Shown in pieces: positions 48,798-59,044 of a DNA stretch of 64,000 nt. The stretch's first letter is position 1, and each line of letters opens with the position of its first letter. Under the pieces are notes generated by a model, which worked only from the letters and a program-made list of their open reading frames with translations, was not told where the DNA came from and searched no databases. Position numbers and translations under genes: made by a program. Origin of the DNA: Ceratorhiza oryzae-sativae (taxonomy: Eukaryota; Basidiomycota; Agaricomycetes; Cantharellales; Ceratobasidiaceae); contig JARWMV010000024.1 of assembly GCA_030998015.1 (NCBI GenBank), positions 1-64,000 of the forward strand, read 5' to 3'.

Positions 48798-49803
48798 GAG
48801 CAACGGAGGTCACCTTCCTATTCCAAAGACTCGGGAAAGGGTCTATTTTTCCCTTCCATTTTTCGCTCTTGCTCGAGTACGTCTCTGACGGAACGCACGG
48901 CCCTCAAGTGGCACAAACTTTTACAGAAGACCAGTGCTGCTGTCTGTGTGGGTGGTTCGGACACCTGTCGATCCACTGCTTTACCCTCAACTCGGTCAAA
49001 AGCATCCTTGAAGAAGCTGGGCATATCGACTTCAACCGAGTAGTAATTATCAAAGTCCGCCCCCAGAAAGTCGGACGCACCCAGCAAGCCTTTGTCACCG
49101 AGCCAGGTGCCCTGGAGTGCAAAATCTGCCATCGGGCAAACGGAGCCACTTTCCCAGCGCGCTGCCCATATTGTCCTAAGAAGGACAAATTCCTTTATTA
49201 CTACACCATCCCCCACAACCAGCTATAAGCTGGAGAACCTTGGCCAACAGCTTCTTCGTCACCTGCTAAACACTATCGAAAATTTCCAAGACAGGTACCG
49301 TTATTACCAGAATAAGTACAAAGAAACCCATGAAAAACTTCACGAAGCCGAGGCCCGTTGCACATACTTAACTGAGCGTCTGCGCGAACACCAGGAGGAC
49401 TACCTATCCCTCCTCCAAGACCATCTCAGACTAGAAGCAATAGTCCAAGAAACAATTGAACCCCACAAGTACGCCTTCCCCGTCTTCTCAACACCGTCAG
49501 ACCTCCCTCACCCCACCTTTCTAAGTGGCACGGGCTTGCCAATTCAGGAAGAAGCACCCCTTCCGGCAGCCCAAATCAATCCTTCCCAAGGAAGCACTCC
49601 TTTGGGACCAAATTAAACTAAAGAGGGTGGAGCGTCCATATCGTTGCCAAGACACCAAAAGCTGGGACTTGGACGATACTTGGTTGAGGTTCGTGGGAAT
49701 CGGGAACTTTGAAATTTATAGACTTGTGAGGGGGAAAGAAATCCTATATTACCAAAACAATTCCCGATTCCCTGTACTTCCTTACCGTCTCCGTCGCCTT
49801 TAA
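48798..49803 (+). pseudogene. Extra 5' ORF of the LTR element (zinc-binding and coiled-coil protein), frame-broken
   Basis: Between the primer-binding site and gag lies about 1.2 kb with coding character in three successive frames: 48798-49228, about 49200-49616 and about 49610-49803. The first part has two likely zinc sites, CCCLCGWFGHLSIHC and CKICHRANGATFPARCPYC. The second is rich in charged heptads (NKYKETHEKLHEAEARCTYLTERL) and should form a coiled coil. The third ends 24 bases before the gag ATG. Either the ORF is broken by frameshifts or it is spliced. Chromoviruses usually have only gag and pol, so this is an addition of unknown function. Confidence 0.5.
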
Positions 49804-49827
49804 AAATTTTATCAAACCTTCTCTGAA

Positions 49828-51219
49828 ATGGCGTCTCAACCTCCTGCCCCTGCTTGGGCGAATATGTCTGATGAAGATAAGGTCATCTATATGCTTCGAT
49901 CAATGGACGAACTTTGAGAGCGAACCAATAACCTCCAAAATGATATTGGGGACGTTGAACACAATAATAAAACCTACACAGATTCACTCGAGGCCAAACT
50001 TACCACAAATCAGACGAAAATAGATGCGGATGTGGCCGGACTAGCCACCAATGTCAACAACCTAGTGGGAATGTTAGCTATTCTCCAAACTACTATCACG
50101 CGCATTGAGGCGCAAATCAACACCTCCATGGGTGGCTCAGGCGCTGCTCAAGTACCAGCTCCCACTGGTACAGTTCAACCACAACCAACAGCACCTGCTC
50201 CCTCTGGAGGGTCGACCGCAAAAGTTAAGATGGCCGCCCCTCAGAAATTTGATGGCACAAAACGGGAAGACGCCATCTCATTCAGAATTGCATGCACCCA
50301 ATATATCAATACAAACATGAGTGGGCACTCGGCTGACCAAGTGGTCGCCTTCATCACCTCTTATCTCGAAGGGTCAGCAGCTGAATGGGTTAACTTGTAC
50401 GAAGAATTTGAGATTCTCAACCCTGGAACTGCGATCCCCTGGCTTCACGATGCCAATTTATTCTGGCAAGAGTTTACTACCCAATATGGGGACCTGAACC
50501 GCACCGAAAATAACCACAACAAGTGGCAGAAGCTGAAACAATCCAAGACGGTTCAGGACTACCTCACCCTATTCAACTTATATTCCACAGGCCTCAACTA
50601 CAACGATGCCGCCATGCGCGATCAGTTCTATGATGGTCTGTCGTCAGACGTGACGGATAGCATGGTGGCCCAAAACTATGATCCCCGCACAAAGACATTT
50701 GCCCAGCTCACACAGCGGGCCCTGGAAATTGACCGCCACCTCATTTCCTTCGGTAGCAAGAGGACATCTCATGGGGGTAATAAGTCCAACAGCAACAATG
50801 CCTCGACTAGCAGGCCCACAAATAACCCCCAAAGCGCTCCCCAAAAGGAGAAATTCAAGAATGGGGAACGCATATACAAGATTAAAGACGGCAGGGCTGT
50901 AAAAGGCCAAATCGTAGCCATTGGCCCCAATGCAAAGGGCTTCACGGTTCCAACTGTCTGTTACGATGGCAGTAATGCCAACATACAAGAGTCCTTCAAG
51001 GACATAAAAAAGGATAACCATCCGCCAGTGGCCCCCAAGGCAAAGGACCCAGACACAATGGATCTGGATAGCGCAGGAAAAGGGAAGGGAACAAACACCT
51101 GTTACAACTGTGGAGGGCGCGGCCACATTGCCACCAAATGCCCTTCAGCCAAAATATCAGGATACAAGGCAGCAGTTGAGGATGTAGAAACAACCGACGA
51201 CGAGTCGGTAAAAGAATGA
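49828..51219 (+). CDS. Gag of the LTR element (one in-frame stop)
   Basis: The natural start ATG is at 49828 (MASQPPAPAWANMSDEDK). The frame is interrupted by a TGA at 49915-49917 and then stays open to 51219 (395 residues from an ATG at 50032). The retrotransposon gag domain is recognisable (KFDGTKREDAISFRIACTQY, AEWVNLYEE, YDGLSSDVTDSM) and a CCHC zinc knuckle, CYNCGGRGHIATKC, sits near the C-terminus. Gag builds the virus-like particle and binds the RNA. The stop lies at ELxERT and would be a CGA arginine codon before a C to T change. Confidence 0.85.
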
Positions 51220-54200
51220 GCTCAAACCGTGCCAGGGGGGCAGTCTTGGGCGCTATGTTACAAAATGCGCATAATGAAAATAAAAATATGGAAATGGAAT
51301 GTATGTTGTTAGGAAACCAATCACAACTACAGTTTTTCTTTCATGCATTCCCTCTGCGCATAACCCCCGAACACAAGTCTGCATATAACATGAAAAAATT
51401 CAACGGATGGGCCATGATTGACTCAGGGGCCACGTCAGTATTTATACATGAAGATTTGGTTAAACAATACCGTATTCCTACCATTGCTCTAAAAACACCC
51501 AAGAAACTGAGGGTAATCGATGGAAGGGAGATAGACTCTGGGTCGGTGACCCACTACTGCACCTTTGAGCTGTGCATTCAAGAGCACCGAGAAATCCTCA
51601 GTGCCTATGTTGTGAACGTTGGCAAAAACGATTTAGTCCTGGGCATGTCATGGCTCAAATTCCATAACCCCAACATTGATTGGGATGGAAAAGACATGAA
51701 GTTCAACTCGCCAATATGCCTGAAGCATTGCATCACAAAACCCTTGCACGTGCGTGCAAATGAACCTAAGGAGCTTCAGCTGGACTCCCTAGACTCCCTC
51801 CCAACAAAATATAAAGAATTCCAGAAAATATTTGCTGAAGAAGACGACGTCCAACCACTACCACCCCATAGAAAGTGGGATATGGAAATAGACTTAAAAC
51901 CAGATGCCAAGCCAAGGCATGGTCCCATATATAGTGTGGGTGTCAAGGAAGATGCAGAATTGCACAAAACCTTGGATCGCCAACTGAAAGCAGGGCATAT
52001 CAGACCTTCAAGATCACCAATGGCGTCTCCAGTCATATTCGTCAAAAAAAAGAATGGGAAGCTGCGCATGTGCATTGACTACTGGCGGCTAAACGAAATG
52101 ACTGTCTCCAATGTGTACCCGCTCCCACACATCAATGATATTGTGGAAACTTTGCGTGGGGCAAAGATATTCACCAAGTTTGACCTAAAGTGGGGTTTCA
52201 ACCTCATACGAATTCAGGAAGGAGACGAATGGAAGGCCACTTTCAAGACCAAATACAGGCTTTATGAGCCCCTAGTCATGCAATTTGGCCAAAAGAATGC
52301 ACCAGGAACCTTCATGGCCATGATCCGGGAGGAATTCCAGGACATCGAAGGCATTTACATTGTAATTTACATGGACGACATATTAGTATTCTCAAAGAAC
52401 CAGGAAGAACACAATGAACATGTCAGAGAAGTCCTGCGCCGGCTTCAAAAGGCTGGTCTATACTGCACCCTGGAGAAATGCGTTTTTGACGTCACTGAAG
52501 TGGACTACCTGGGAATAGTAGTAACTCCCCAAGGGATTAAAGTAGACCCGGCCAAGGTCGAAAAGGCCGTTGAATGGCCAACCCCTACAAACCCAACCGA
52601 AGTCCTGGAAGGGTTGGGGTTTGCAAACTGGTTAAGGCACTTCATAAAAGACTTCTCAAAAATCACAAAATGTCTCTACGAACTTGTCAAGAAGGACACA
52701 AAGTGGGAATGGACAGAAGAAAGGGATCGGGCGTGGAATTTGCTAAAGCAGAAATTGAAAGAAGCACCCCTCCTAATTCAGCCGGAACCCAGCAAACCAT
52801 TTATCTTAGAAACAGACGCCTCAGGCTATGCCACAGGTGCTGTTTTATTGCAATATGGAGAAGACGGAATGCTACACCCAATCTCCTACTATTCCAAAGC
52901 AATGGTCCCAGCAGAAAGAAACTATGATATCTACAACAAAGAAATGCTGGCGATTATAAAAGCCCTCAAACACTGGCGTCACCTACTAGAAGGGGCTGAA
53001 CACCCTGTAAACATCGTTTGCGACCACAAGAATCTAGAATATTGGAAGACAAACCGACCACTGAATGGCCGAGTCACACGATGGCATGAGTTCCTGTCCA
53101 GGTTTGAATTCAAAATTCTATACATCAAGGGGGCAAAGAATGGCCGGGCAGACATACTCTCTAGGCTGTCAAGGCACATCCCTAAAGAGGGGGGTGAGAG
53201 CCAAGCTCTGCTGGCACAAAACCAATTTTTGGAATTAAAATCTCTGCAGCTACAAGCAATCACACCAGACCATGACTTGGAACAACTCATTAGGGACGCT
53301 ATCCCAGGGGACGAGCACCTGTCAAAGGTGCTAAAAGCCCTAGACGACAATGAAAAAGTCAAAAATTGGGAATGGGATGAAGGACTTTTACGATACAAGG
53401 GCAGAATCTACGTCCCAAACAACAAAAAACTTCGCAAGCTGATCATGGAAAGCTGTCATGACAACCCAGCTGCAGGACACCCAGGACAGTTCAGAACATA
53501 CGAATTGTTAAACCGCAAATATACATGGTCATCAATGAGAAAATCAGTCAACGAATATGTCACACATTGTGAATCTTGTATAAGGAACAAGCACAGCAAC
53601 CAGGTTCCCCCAGGGCTCCTAAACCCAATACCAGCACCAGAAAAACCTTGGGAAGAAATCACCTACGATCTGATCACAGGACTACCCCTGTCAGAAGGGT
53701 TCAACGCTATATTCACAGTAGTCGACAGATTAACAAAAATGGTCCACTTTATCCCATGTCAGTCAGAGGCCAGTGCCATGGACTGCGCAAACTTGTTCCT
53801 AACCTATGTATGGAAACTTCATGGACTACCACAGAAAACCATTTCAGACCGTGGCCCCAACTTTGCATCCAAATTCCTAAGGCACCTGTATAAACGGCTA
53901 GACATAAAACCCTCCTACTCTACAGCATATCACCCACAAACAGATGGCCAGTCAGAAAGGGCCAACCAAGTAGTAGAAGGGTACCTGAGACACTACATAT
54001 CAGACCAGCAGGACAACTGGGTCTCACTCTTACCCCTGGCCAAATTCGCCTACAACAATGGCGTCAATGCCTCAACTGGCAAAACACCGTTCTTTGCAAA
54101 CTACGGTTTCCATCCAAGGCTGGCAGTTGGAGACAAGGAGGAACAGGAATTCCCTGTAGCAGATAATCATGCAGAATGGCTTCAAAAGGGCCATGACAAA

Positions 54201-54566
54201 CTCAAGGCTGCTCTGGAACTAGCAAACCAGAGGACCAAAGAATACTATGATCGGAAACATCGGACCCCAGAAGTCATCAAGGTGGGAGACAAAGTCTGGC
54301 TTGACACCAAGAACATACACACACAACAGGCCTCCAGGAAATTGGCCCACAAGAGAGTCAGACCATTCAAGGTGGTAGCACAACACGGTACTCATGCCTT
54401 CAAACTGGACTTGCCAGTAACCATGAAAATACATCCAGTATTCCATGTCTCGCTCCTGACCAAACATAAAGACGACCCCTATGGCCGCCGGGTTCCCCCA
54501 CCACCACCTGTGGTAACTCCTGAAGGGGAAGAAGAGTTCAAAGTGGAACAGATCATAAAGTCATGA
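51216..54566 (+). CDS. Pol of the LTR element (protease, RT, RNase H, integrase)
   Basis: 1,116 residues. The protease motif AMIDSGATSVFI is near residue 68. Reverse transcriptase follows with YMDD near residue 385, RNase H with ETDASG near 532, and the integrase with its HHCC zinc region (GHPGQFRTYELL...HCESC, about 748-788) and the D,D35E-type core (YDLITGLPL, SDRGPNF, TDGQSERANQ). The ATG overlaps the gag stop codon as ATGA, in the -1 frame, so Pol is made by frameshifting or reinitiation. After the TGA at 54564-54566 the frame continues into a chromodomain (FEYYVKWLSYDERQWLTYDDL) up to the 3' LTR. The RT reads IDYWRLN where the family has IDYRRLN. Confidence 0.93.
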   Translation: MSSNRARGAVLGAMLQNAHNENKNMEMECMLLGNQSQLQFFFHAFPLRITPEHKSAYNMKKFNGWAMIDSGATSVFIHEDLVKQYRIPTIALKTPKKLRVIDGREIDSGSVTHYCTFELCIQEHREILSAYVVNVGKNDLVLGMSWLKFHNPNIDWDGKDMKFNSPICLKHCITKPLHVRANEPKELQLDSLDSLPTKYKEFQKIFAEEDDVQPLPPHRKWDMEIDLKPDAKPRHGPIYSVGVKEDAELHKTLDRQLKAGHIRPSRSPMASPVIFVKKKNGKLRMCIDYWRLNEMTVSNVYPLPHINDIVETLRGAKIFTKFDLKWGFNLIRIQEGDEWKATFKTKYRLYEPLVMQFGQKNAPGTFMAMIREEFQDIEGIYIVIYMDDILVFSKNQEEHNEHVREVLRRLQKAGLYCTLEKCVFDVTEVDYLGIVVTPQGIKVDPAKVEKAVEWPTPTNPTEVLEGLGFANWLRHFIKDFSKITKCLYELVKKDTKWEWTEERDRAWNLLKQKLKEAPLLIQPEPSKPFILETDASGYATGAVLLQYGEDGMLHPISYYSKAMVPAERNYDIYNKEMLAIIKALKHWRHLLEGAEHPVNIVCDHKNLEYWKTNRPLNGRVTRWHEFLSRFEFKILYIKGAKNGRADILSRLSRHIPKEGGESQALLAQNQFLELKSLQLQAITPDHDLEQLIRDAIPGDEHLSKVLKALDDNEKVKNWEWDEGLLRYKGRIYVPNNKKLRKLIMESCHDNPAAGHPGQFRTYELLNRKYTWSSMRKSVNEYVTHCESCIRNKHSNQVPPGLLNPIPAPEKPWEEITYDLITGLPLSEGFNAIFTVVDRLTKMVHFIPCQSEASAMDCANLFLTYVWKLHGLPQKTISDRGPNFASKFLRHLYKRLDIKPSYSTAYHPQTDGQSERANQVVEGYLRHYISDQQDNWVSLLPLAKFAYNNGVNASTGKTPFFANYGFHPRLAVGDKEEQEFPVADNHAEWLQKGHDKLKAALELANQRTKEYYDRKHRTPEVIKVGDKVWLDTKNIHTQQASRKLAHKRVRPFKVVAQHGTHAFKLDLPVTMKIHPVFHVSLLTKHKDDPYGRRVPPPPPVVTPEGEEEFKVEQIIKS

Positions 54567-54719
54567 TACAACAAAAAATCTAATGTCTTTGAATACTATG
54601 TCAAGTGGCTCAGCTATGACGAGCGACAATGGTTAACCTACGACGACCTGGTGAACGCACCAGAACTCATCGCTGACTACGCCAAGTCACATCCAAAGGC
54701 ACCCCAGGACCCCCATGCC
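54567..54719 (+). pseudogene. Chromodomain exon cut off from Pol by a stop codon
   Basis: In the same frame as pol, after the TGA: KSNVFEYYVKWLSYDERQW and LVNAPELIADYAKSHPKAPQD. The part before the stop (EEFKVEQIIKS) is the first strand of the same chromodomain. Chromodomains direct integrase to chromatin with particular histone marks. Confidence 0.75.
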
Positions 54720-54720
54720 T

Positions 54721-54733
54721 TGAAGGGGGGAAG
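54721..54733 (+). other. Polypurine tract
   Basis: TGAAGGGGGGAAG directly before the 3' LTR, in the place where plus-strand synthesis is primed. Confidence 0.75.
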
Positions 54734-55110
54734 TGTCACAAACTGACACGCATACATCCACTCTACAATATTTTCTCAATTTACTACATTTTATGAGATC
54801 ATCTTCAAAACATACTTGCCTTTTATGGTATATCTGTGTCATGTGACTCAGGGAATGTTCTGGACCGGTAACTGAGATGTATTTCAACTCTGATGTGAAA
54901 TTCTGCAGTTCCGCAGCTGCTTCTACTGCTTCTATCTCTTATCTGTCGTGACTCACTGTACAGACTTGTTTGTTATGATGTGGCTCATACTATGTATATA
55001 AACCAGGTCAAGTTCACAGAGGACTCCTCAAGAACTTGACCTCTTGTCGAATACAAGTTCTTTTATTTCTCCTACTATTTTCCTCGTCACCTGACTTGTT
55101 GTTGTCGACA
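54734..55110 (+). repeat. 3' LTR
   Basis: 377 bp, same ends as the 5' LTR and followed by the target duplication GGTAG. Confidence 0.95.
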
Positions 55111-57210
55111 GGTAGTACATATCAAATACCAGGACCAATAAGAAGTGAGTCATGCCACATCACTACAGAATATTCCAGAATACATCAACTTGAGTCAACA
55201 ACAACAATGTCACATGACAGGGTGATTAATCTACGCATATATCTGAATAAACAGGACTTGTCCAAAACAAAGTAAAAAAGAGAATTATAAAATATAGAAA
55301 AATCATAATAAAATCGTGCTCATGGTCTAGGCCATGACAGGGAGAGTCTGGGAGCCTTAAGCCTCAGAACTTGACCTCCTGTTGATATCCCCTCTACTTG
55401 TGTGGTCACCAAGCCTAGCAGTCTCTGCCCAGTCCTCTTTAGGACAAGAGCACCTCTCATACCCTCCTGCATGTCATTGCATCCTTCCCCTTCACTGCAT
55501 GTCCCCTCCTAGATGTTGTGGTTTGACCTTTGGCTATCATAGCCCATAGGTCTGCCTTTGCCTCACAAGCATTAGGCATTGTTGTTCAGGTTGTCTGCTC
55601 TGACAGAAGGTGGAAGTGGGGATTACCACCTTGGTTGAGTCACACCAACCATGAGCCAAGTATTAATTGGGCTGTCCCAGTAGATGGGGATACATTGATG
55701 TGGTCCAAATTCACATTGAGGCAATGGGCTGATTTGTACTGTGAGAGTCAGACACCACTGAAGGAGTTTACATTTCAAAATGTCTGAAGGCTGGTACTTA
55801 TTGGTTTGGTGGATTCTGATTGTTGTTTGTCAGATTCCCTACAGTTGGAACTTGGAGCAACTTACTGAAGGCAAGTATTTGTGCTATCCATGATTCATAT
55901 GAAATAAAGCAGTAATTTTCAGTCATCTGAGCAGCCATCCTGTGAACCTCCCACATTTATGGATCAAATATAACTGTTAGCTTTCTGACCTCAGCTGACA
56001 AAATCTCAATTCATCCCTCCACACACTTCTCCCAAGCACTGTCCAAAACATGGGTTATTGTATTATTATGGATATTGCTGGTCTATCCTTTCATTTTCCT
56101 CTATTGTACACCTAGGGAAAGTGTGGCACAGTTCAAATCTTGTACTATGGCATACATAGGATAGCCAAGTGAGAGTACAACCAGCAAGGGAGCAGAAGAC
56201 CAGATATTAGCTGAGAGTGCCATGAGTGTCAGCAAGTTGGTGGGGATGAATGAGGAAATTTGGTTCCAGACCTGGCAATCTACTATAATGTGAGTGTACC
56301 AGTGTTATCAAGGGGACATTGAGCTGAACAAGCTGAATCTATTGCATGACTATGGGTGTTAAAGATGAAGTTCCATTTGTTGTTCCTCATGGGATAAGCT
56401 GATTGTACCATCTGAGTACCCTAATGTAATTCATGCTCCAGTGTTTACATCTGGTGCCTCCCATTGAGCATACCTGCCATTTAGGGGTTGTAGGTCCTTG
56501 ATTAGTGACTTAGATAGCTCAAGTGCTGCATCATAGTTTGTTGGGACTAGAATCCTTGTGTGTACACAGCTGCAGAATGCTTGCTCTTTCCAAATTTCAA
56601 GATGGCATATACCTTGGATAGCTTTCTGAGTTCTAGGTGGGAGCAGCCATTCACAAATGCAATTATTATGAAAAGGACTTAATTGTTCTTGTTTGCAGAA
56701 ATGAGAGTGAACACTCTACAGATAATTAAGCAACCTGCTTTGCTGTTTCATGGAATAGTTTGACCAAATATTCTTTTTGAGTATCATATCAACAAGTGAT
56801 ACCTTCATGCAGTGTTGTTACTTCATTGAGCATATTGGAGGCAGCCAAATCCTTAATATGGTGGCCAGCTAGGCTTTGAGGGTGAATGCAGATGAGACAC
56901 TCTGCACATTGGATAGACAGCATGAGGTTTTTACAACACACTTGACCCCTTGGCCTTGTGCAGAGACTAATACTGATGTGCACATATGTACACTCTTGTG
57001 TTGTTCTCAAAAGGCAATGACCCACCTACAATTTTAAGTACACATCAAATTCATGTGGCACAAATATGTATCAACATGATTGAGACCAGTGCTACCCAGA
57101 ATGCTTCTGTGGGGGGTGATCTGTAGAGATCAAACCTATAGAACAATATCTAATATGTAAGCAAAACCTCTTAACTACAGCTGTTAGGCTCTTATGTAAC
57201 AATAAATGTA
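55111..57210. repeat. Old repeat DNA, CpG-depleted, right of the LTR element
   Basis: I saw no CG dinucleotide in most of 55330-57200. 55340-55556 is an inverted copy of 47931-48141. An 85-codon open frame (55530-55787, with TLRQWADLYCESQTPLKEF) could be a piece of an old transposon, but I cannot name it. Normal CpG content returns near 57210. Confidence 0.55.
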
Positions 57211-57912
57211 ATCGTATATTCGACAGTAAGACGAGAGTACAAGAGATTCGTCTCAACTATAGTATAGAGGGAAGCTCTTTATACATGAGCAGAGAGAACA
57301 TTCAAGAGTAGAGCGACGTTGTTACACGTCGAAGTTAACATATCAGTCGACATACACGTAGTAGAAGTGAAAAGAAAAGACATCGAGTACAATACACCAG
57401 TGAATTACATGCACAAGTGAAATAGCCACGTGCTTCAGTAATACAGCTATTATTATATCGCAACATGATCCCCGTGGTCGAGTGCTGGGTGGTCTGGGCG
57501 TCGCATAGGCCCGCCTGTCGGCTCTTATTTCCCGAAATATACTGTGTATACTGAGTCCGCATACATCCGATCGTCCAACCCGTGACGAGCAGGGCGAGCA
57601 CTCTGAAGATGGCATATACAAATTGAATCAAGAGCTCTTCTTGCCTCAATTGTTAACTCCAAGAACGGCGATGTCGATGTAGATCCGAGATTCAAATCGA
57701 ACTTCCTGTAAAATAGGCGCTTTGGTTGATGCCCAAACTGGTGCTCCTACTCCACCCCTATGACGTGAATTGCATTTGGGGAGGAGCACGCCAAGCCCGC
57801 GATCACCGAAGGCTTCACAGCACTGGAGATGGCCTCACGACCAACTATATAAACCTGAGAACTGCGGAACGGGGGACACAAGTCGTTGTCTTCTCTCCCA
57901 AGACCGTTCGCC
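57211..57912. other. Intergenic, upstream of copy E
   Basis: CpG content is normal again. Short frames only. Probably contains the former promoter of pseudogene E. Confidence 0.45.
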
Positions 57913-58525
57913 ATGGGCTTTGGTTATCCCATCACGCGGTAAGCCGCGATTTTACAACCAGATTGGACATGGATATATCTATATTGAATTTTGATCCGGT
58001 CATATCCATGGCGTTTTTCGACGCTATATATTTCGATTATATCGACTGTGCCTTTCATCCTGATTACGTACTTCAACCGTTGGTAGTAATACTAGGTCAG
58101 GTTCTCAGGGCTGACATTCCGTTCACCAGTGGCTATCGTTGGCGCTACCACCAGCACGTTTGTTTCTACGAGCTTTCAACAGCCAACGTCACACCACAGT
58201 TCACTCAATTTTTTCCTGGTGCTGTCCAGGCGGGATGGGGCGGGACAGGACGGGACAGGACAGGACACGGTGGGACAGAGGTGGACAACCACAGGACCTG
58301 GCGGGATAGCATGTGGATGTCCGTCATAGGACATCGTATTGGAGGATCGACAGAATTGCAAATTGGCCGCCAATCCTGCTAAGGCAACTCGTCGCCGACG
58401 CATAACCTGCTCTTGACCACGACCGCGACCACGACAGACTCCACAGTTGCTCGGAAAACGCGTAAAAAATTAACTGTAATTATTGTACCGATTACATAGA
58501 GTGAATACACATCACTTTACCAAAC

Positions 58526-59044
58526 ATGGATGACGACGAGACGATGCAACTGGCGGTGGCAGAAGCGAAACGAGTGGGTATGAGGGCATAAAGAGACCAG
58601 TCGCTAACTATTTCACAGCGGAAAATTAGCGTTAACACACTCCTGGGTCTCGATCGGAAGCCGTGCAACTGCAACCGCTGCAAACTCAAGGACTTCCCGC
58701 CCACCACCATTGCAAAATACTTGTACCTTTATGGAGAAAGCAATCCTGCGATCGACAGCAGCAAGAGCGCACTGGTGGCTAATAATGCCGGTCCTTCTCG
58801 TTTCGGCCCTGACTCTGTGCATAGCTTGTGTGGCTCACGTGGCTCTCCTCAGCGCTTCGCTCCTCCCTCGCTTGGTCCTCTCCCTCGCCCCCTGCTCTCT
58901 CCTGCTCCACTTGAAATTCCTAGTCAAACAGGCGATGCTGAAATGGAATATGCTGGTGGCTTGTCTTGCTCTAGTTCACGACAACCTGTACCTGTTCCTC
59001 GGTTGCTGGTTACTCCTTCGGCAATCCATTGTGGCTCGATCTGA
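58526..59044 (+). CDS. Hypothetical CxC-type protein inside the TIR element
   Basis: Two exons (58526-58573 and 58619-59044) give about 157 residues. It starts MDDDETMQLAVAEAKR and continues with a cysteine-rich unit, GLDRKPCNCNRCKLKDFPP, then TIAKYLYLYGE and a proline/serine-rich region. C-x-C-x2-C units followed by a short helix of this kind occur at the N-terminus of proteins linked to basidiomycete DNA transposons, where they may bind DNA; that link is from memory and tentative. No catalytic domain follows. Confidence 0.45.

Larger units (their letters stand above)
48163..55110 (+). mobile_element. Ty3/gypsy LTR retrotransposon (chromovirus), near full length
   Basis: 6,948 bp bounded by 377-bp direct LTRs and by the 5-bp target duplication GGTAG (48158-48162 and 55111-55115). 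Order: LTR, primer-binding site, a 5' ORF, gag, pol (protease, reverse transcriptase, RNase H, integrase), a chromodomain after a stop codon, polypurine tract, LTR. The LTRs differ at 13 of 377 positions. Coding regions are largely open except for a TGA in gag and a TGA before the chromodomain, so the copy is recent but probably not autonomous. Confidence 0.95.

Noticed and set aside
55530..55787. 85-codon open frame as a host gene
   Set aside because: It lies in CpG-free repeat DNA and partly inside an inverted repeat also found at 47.9 kb; more likely old transposon sequence.
57182..57341. Possible short Copia-type solo LTR (TGTTAG...TAACA)
   Set aside because: The ends look right, but no target duplication flanks it and there is no second copy in the window.
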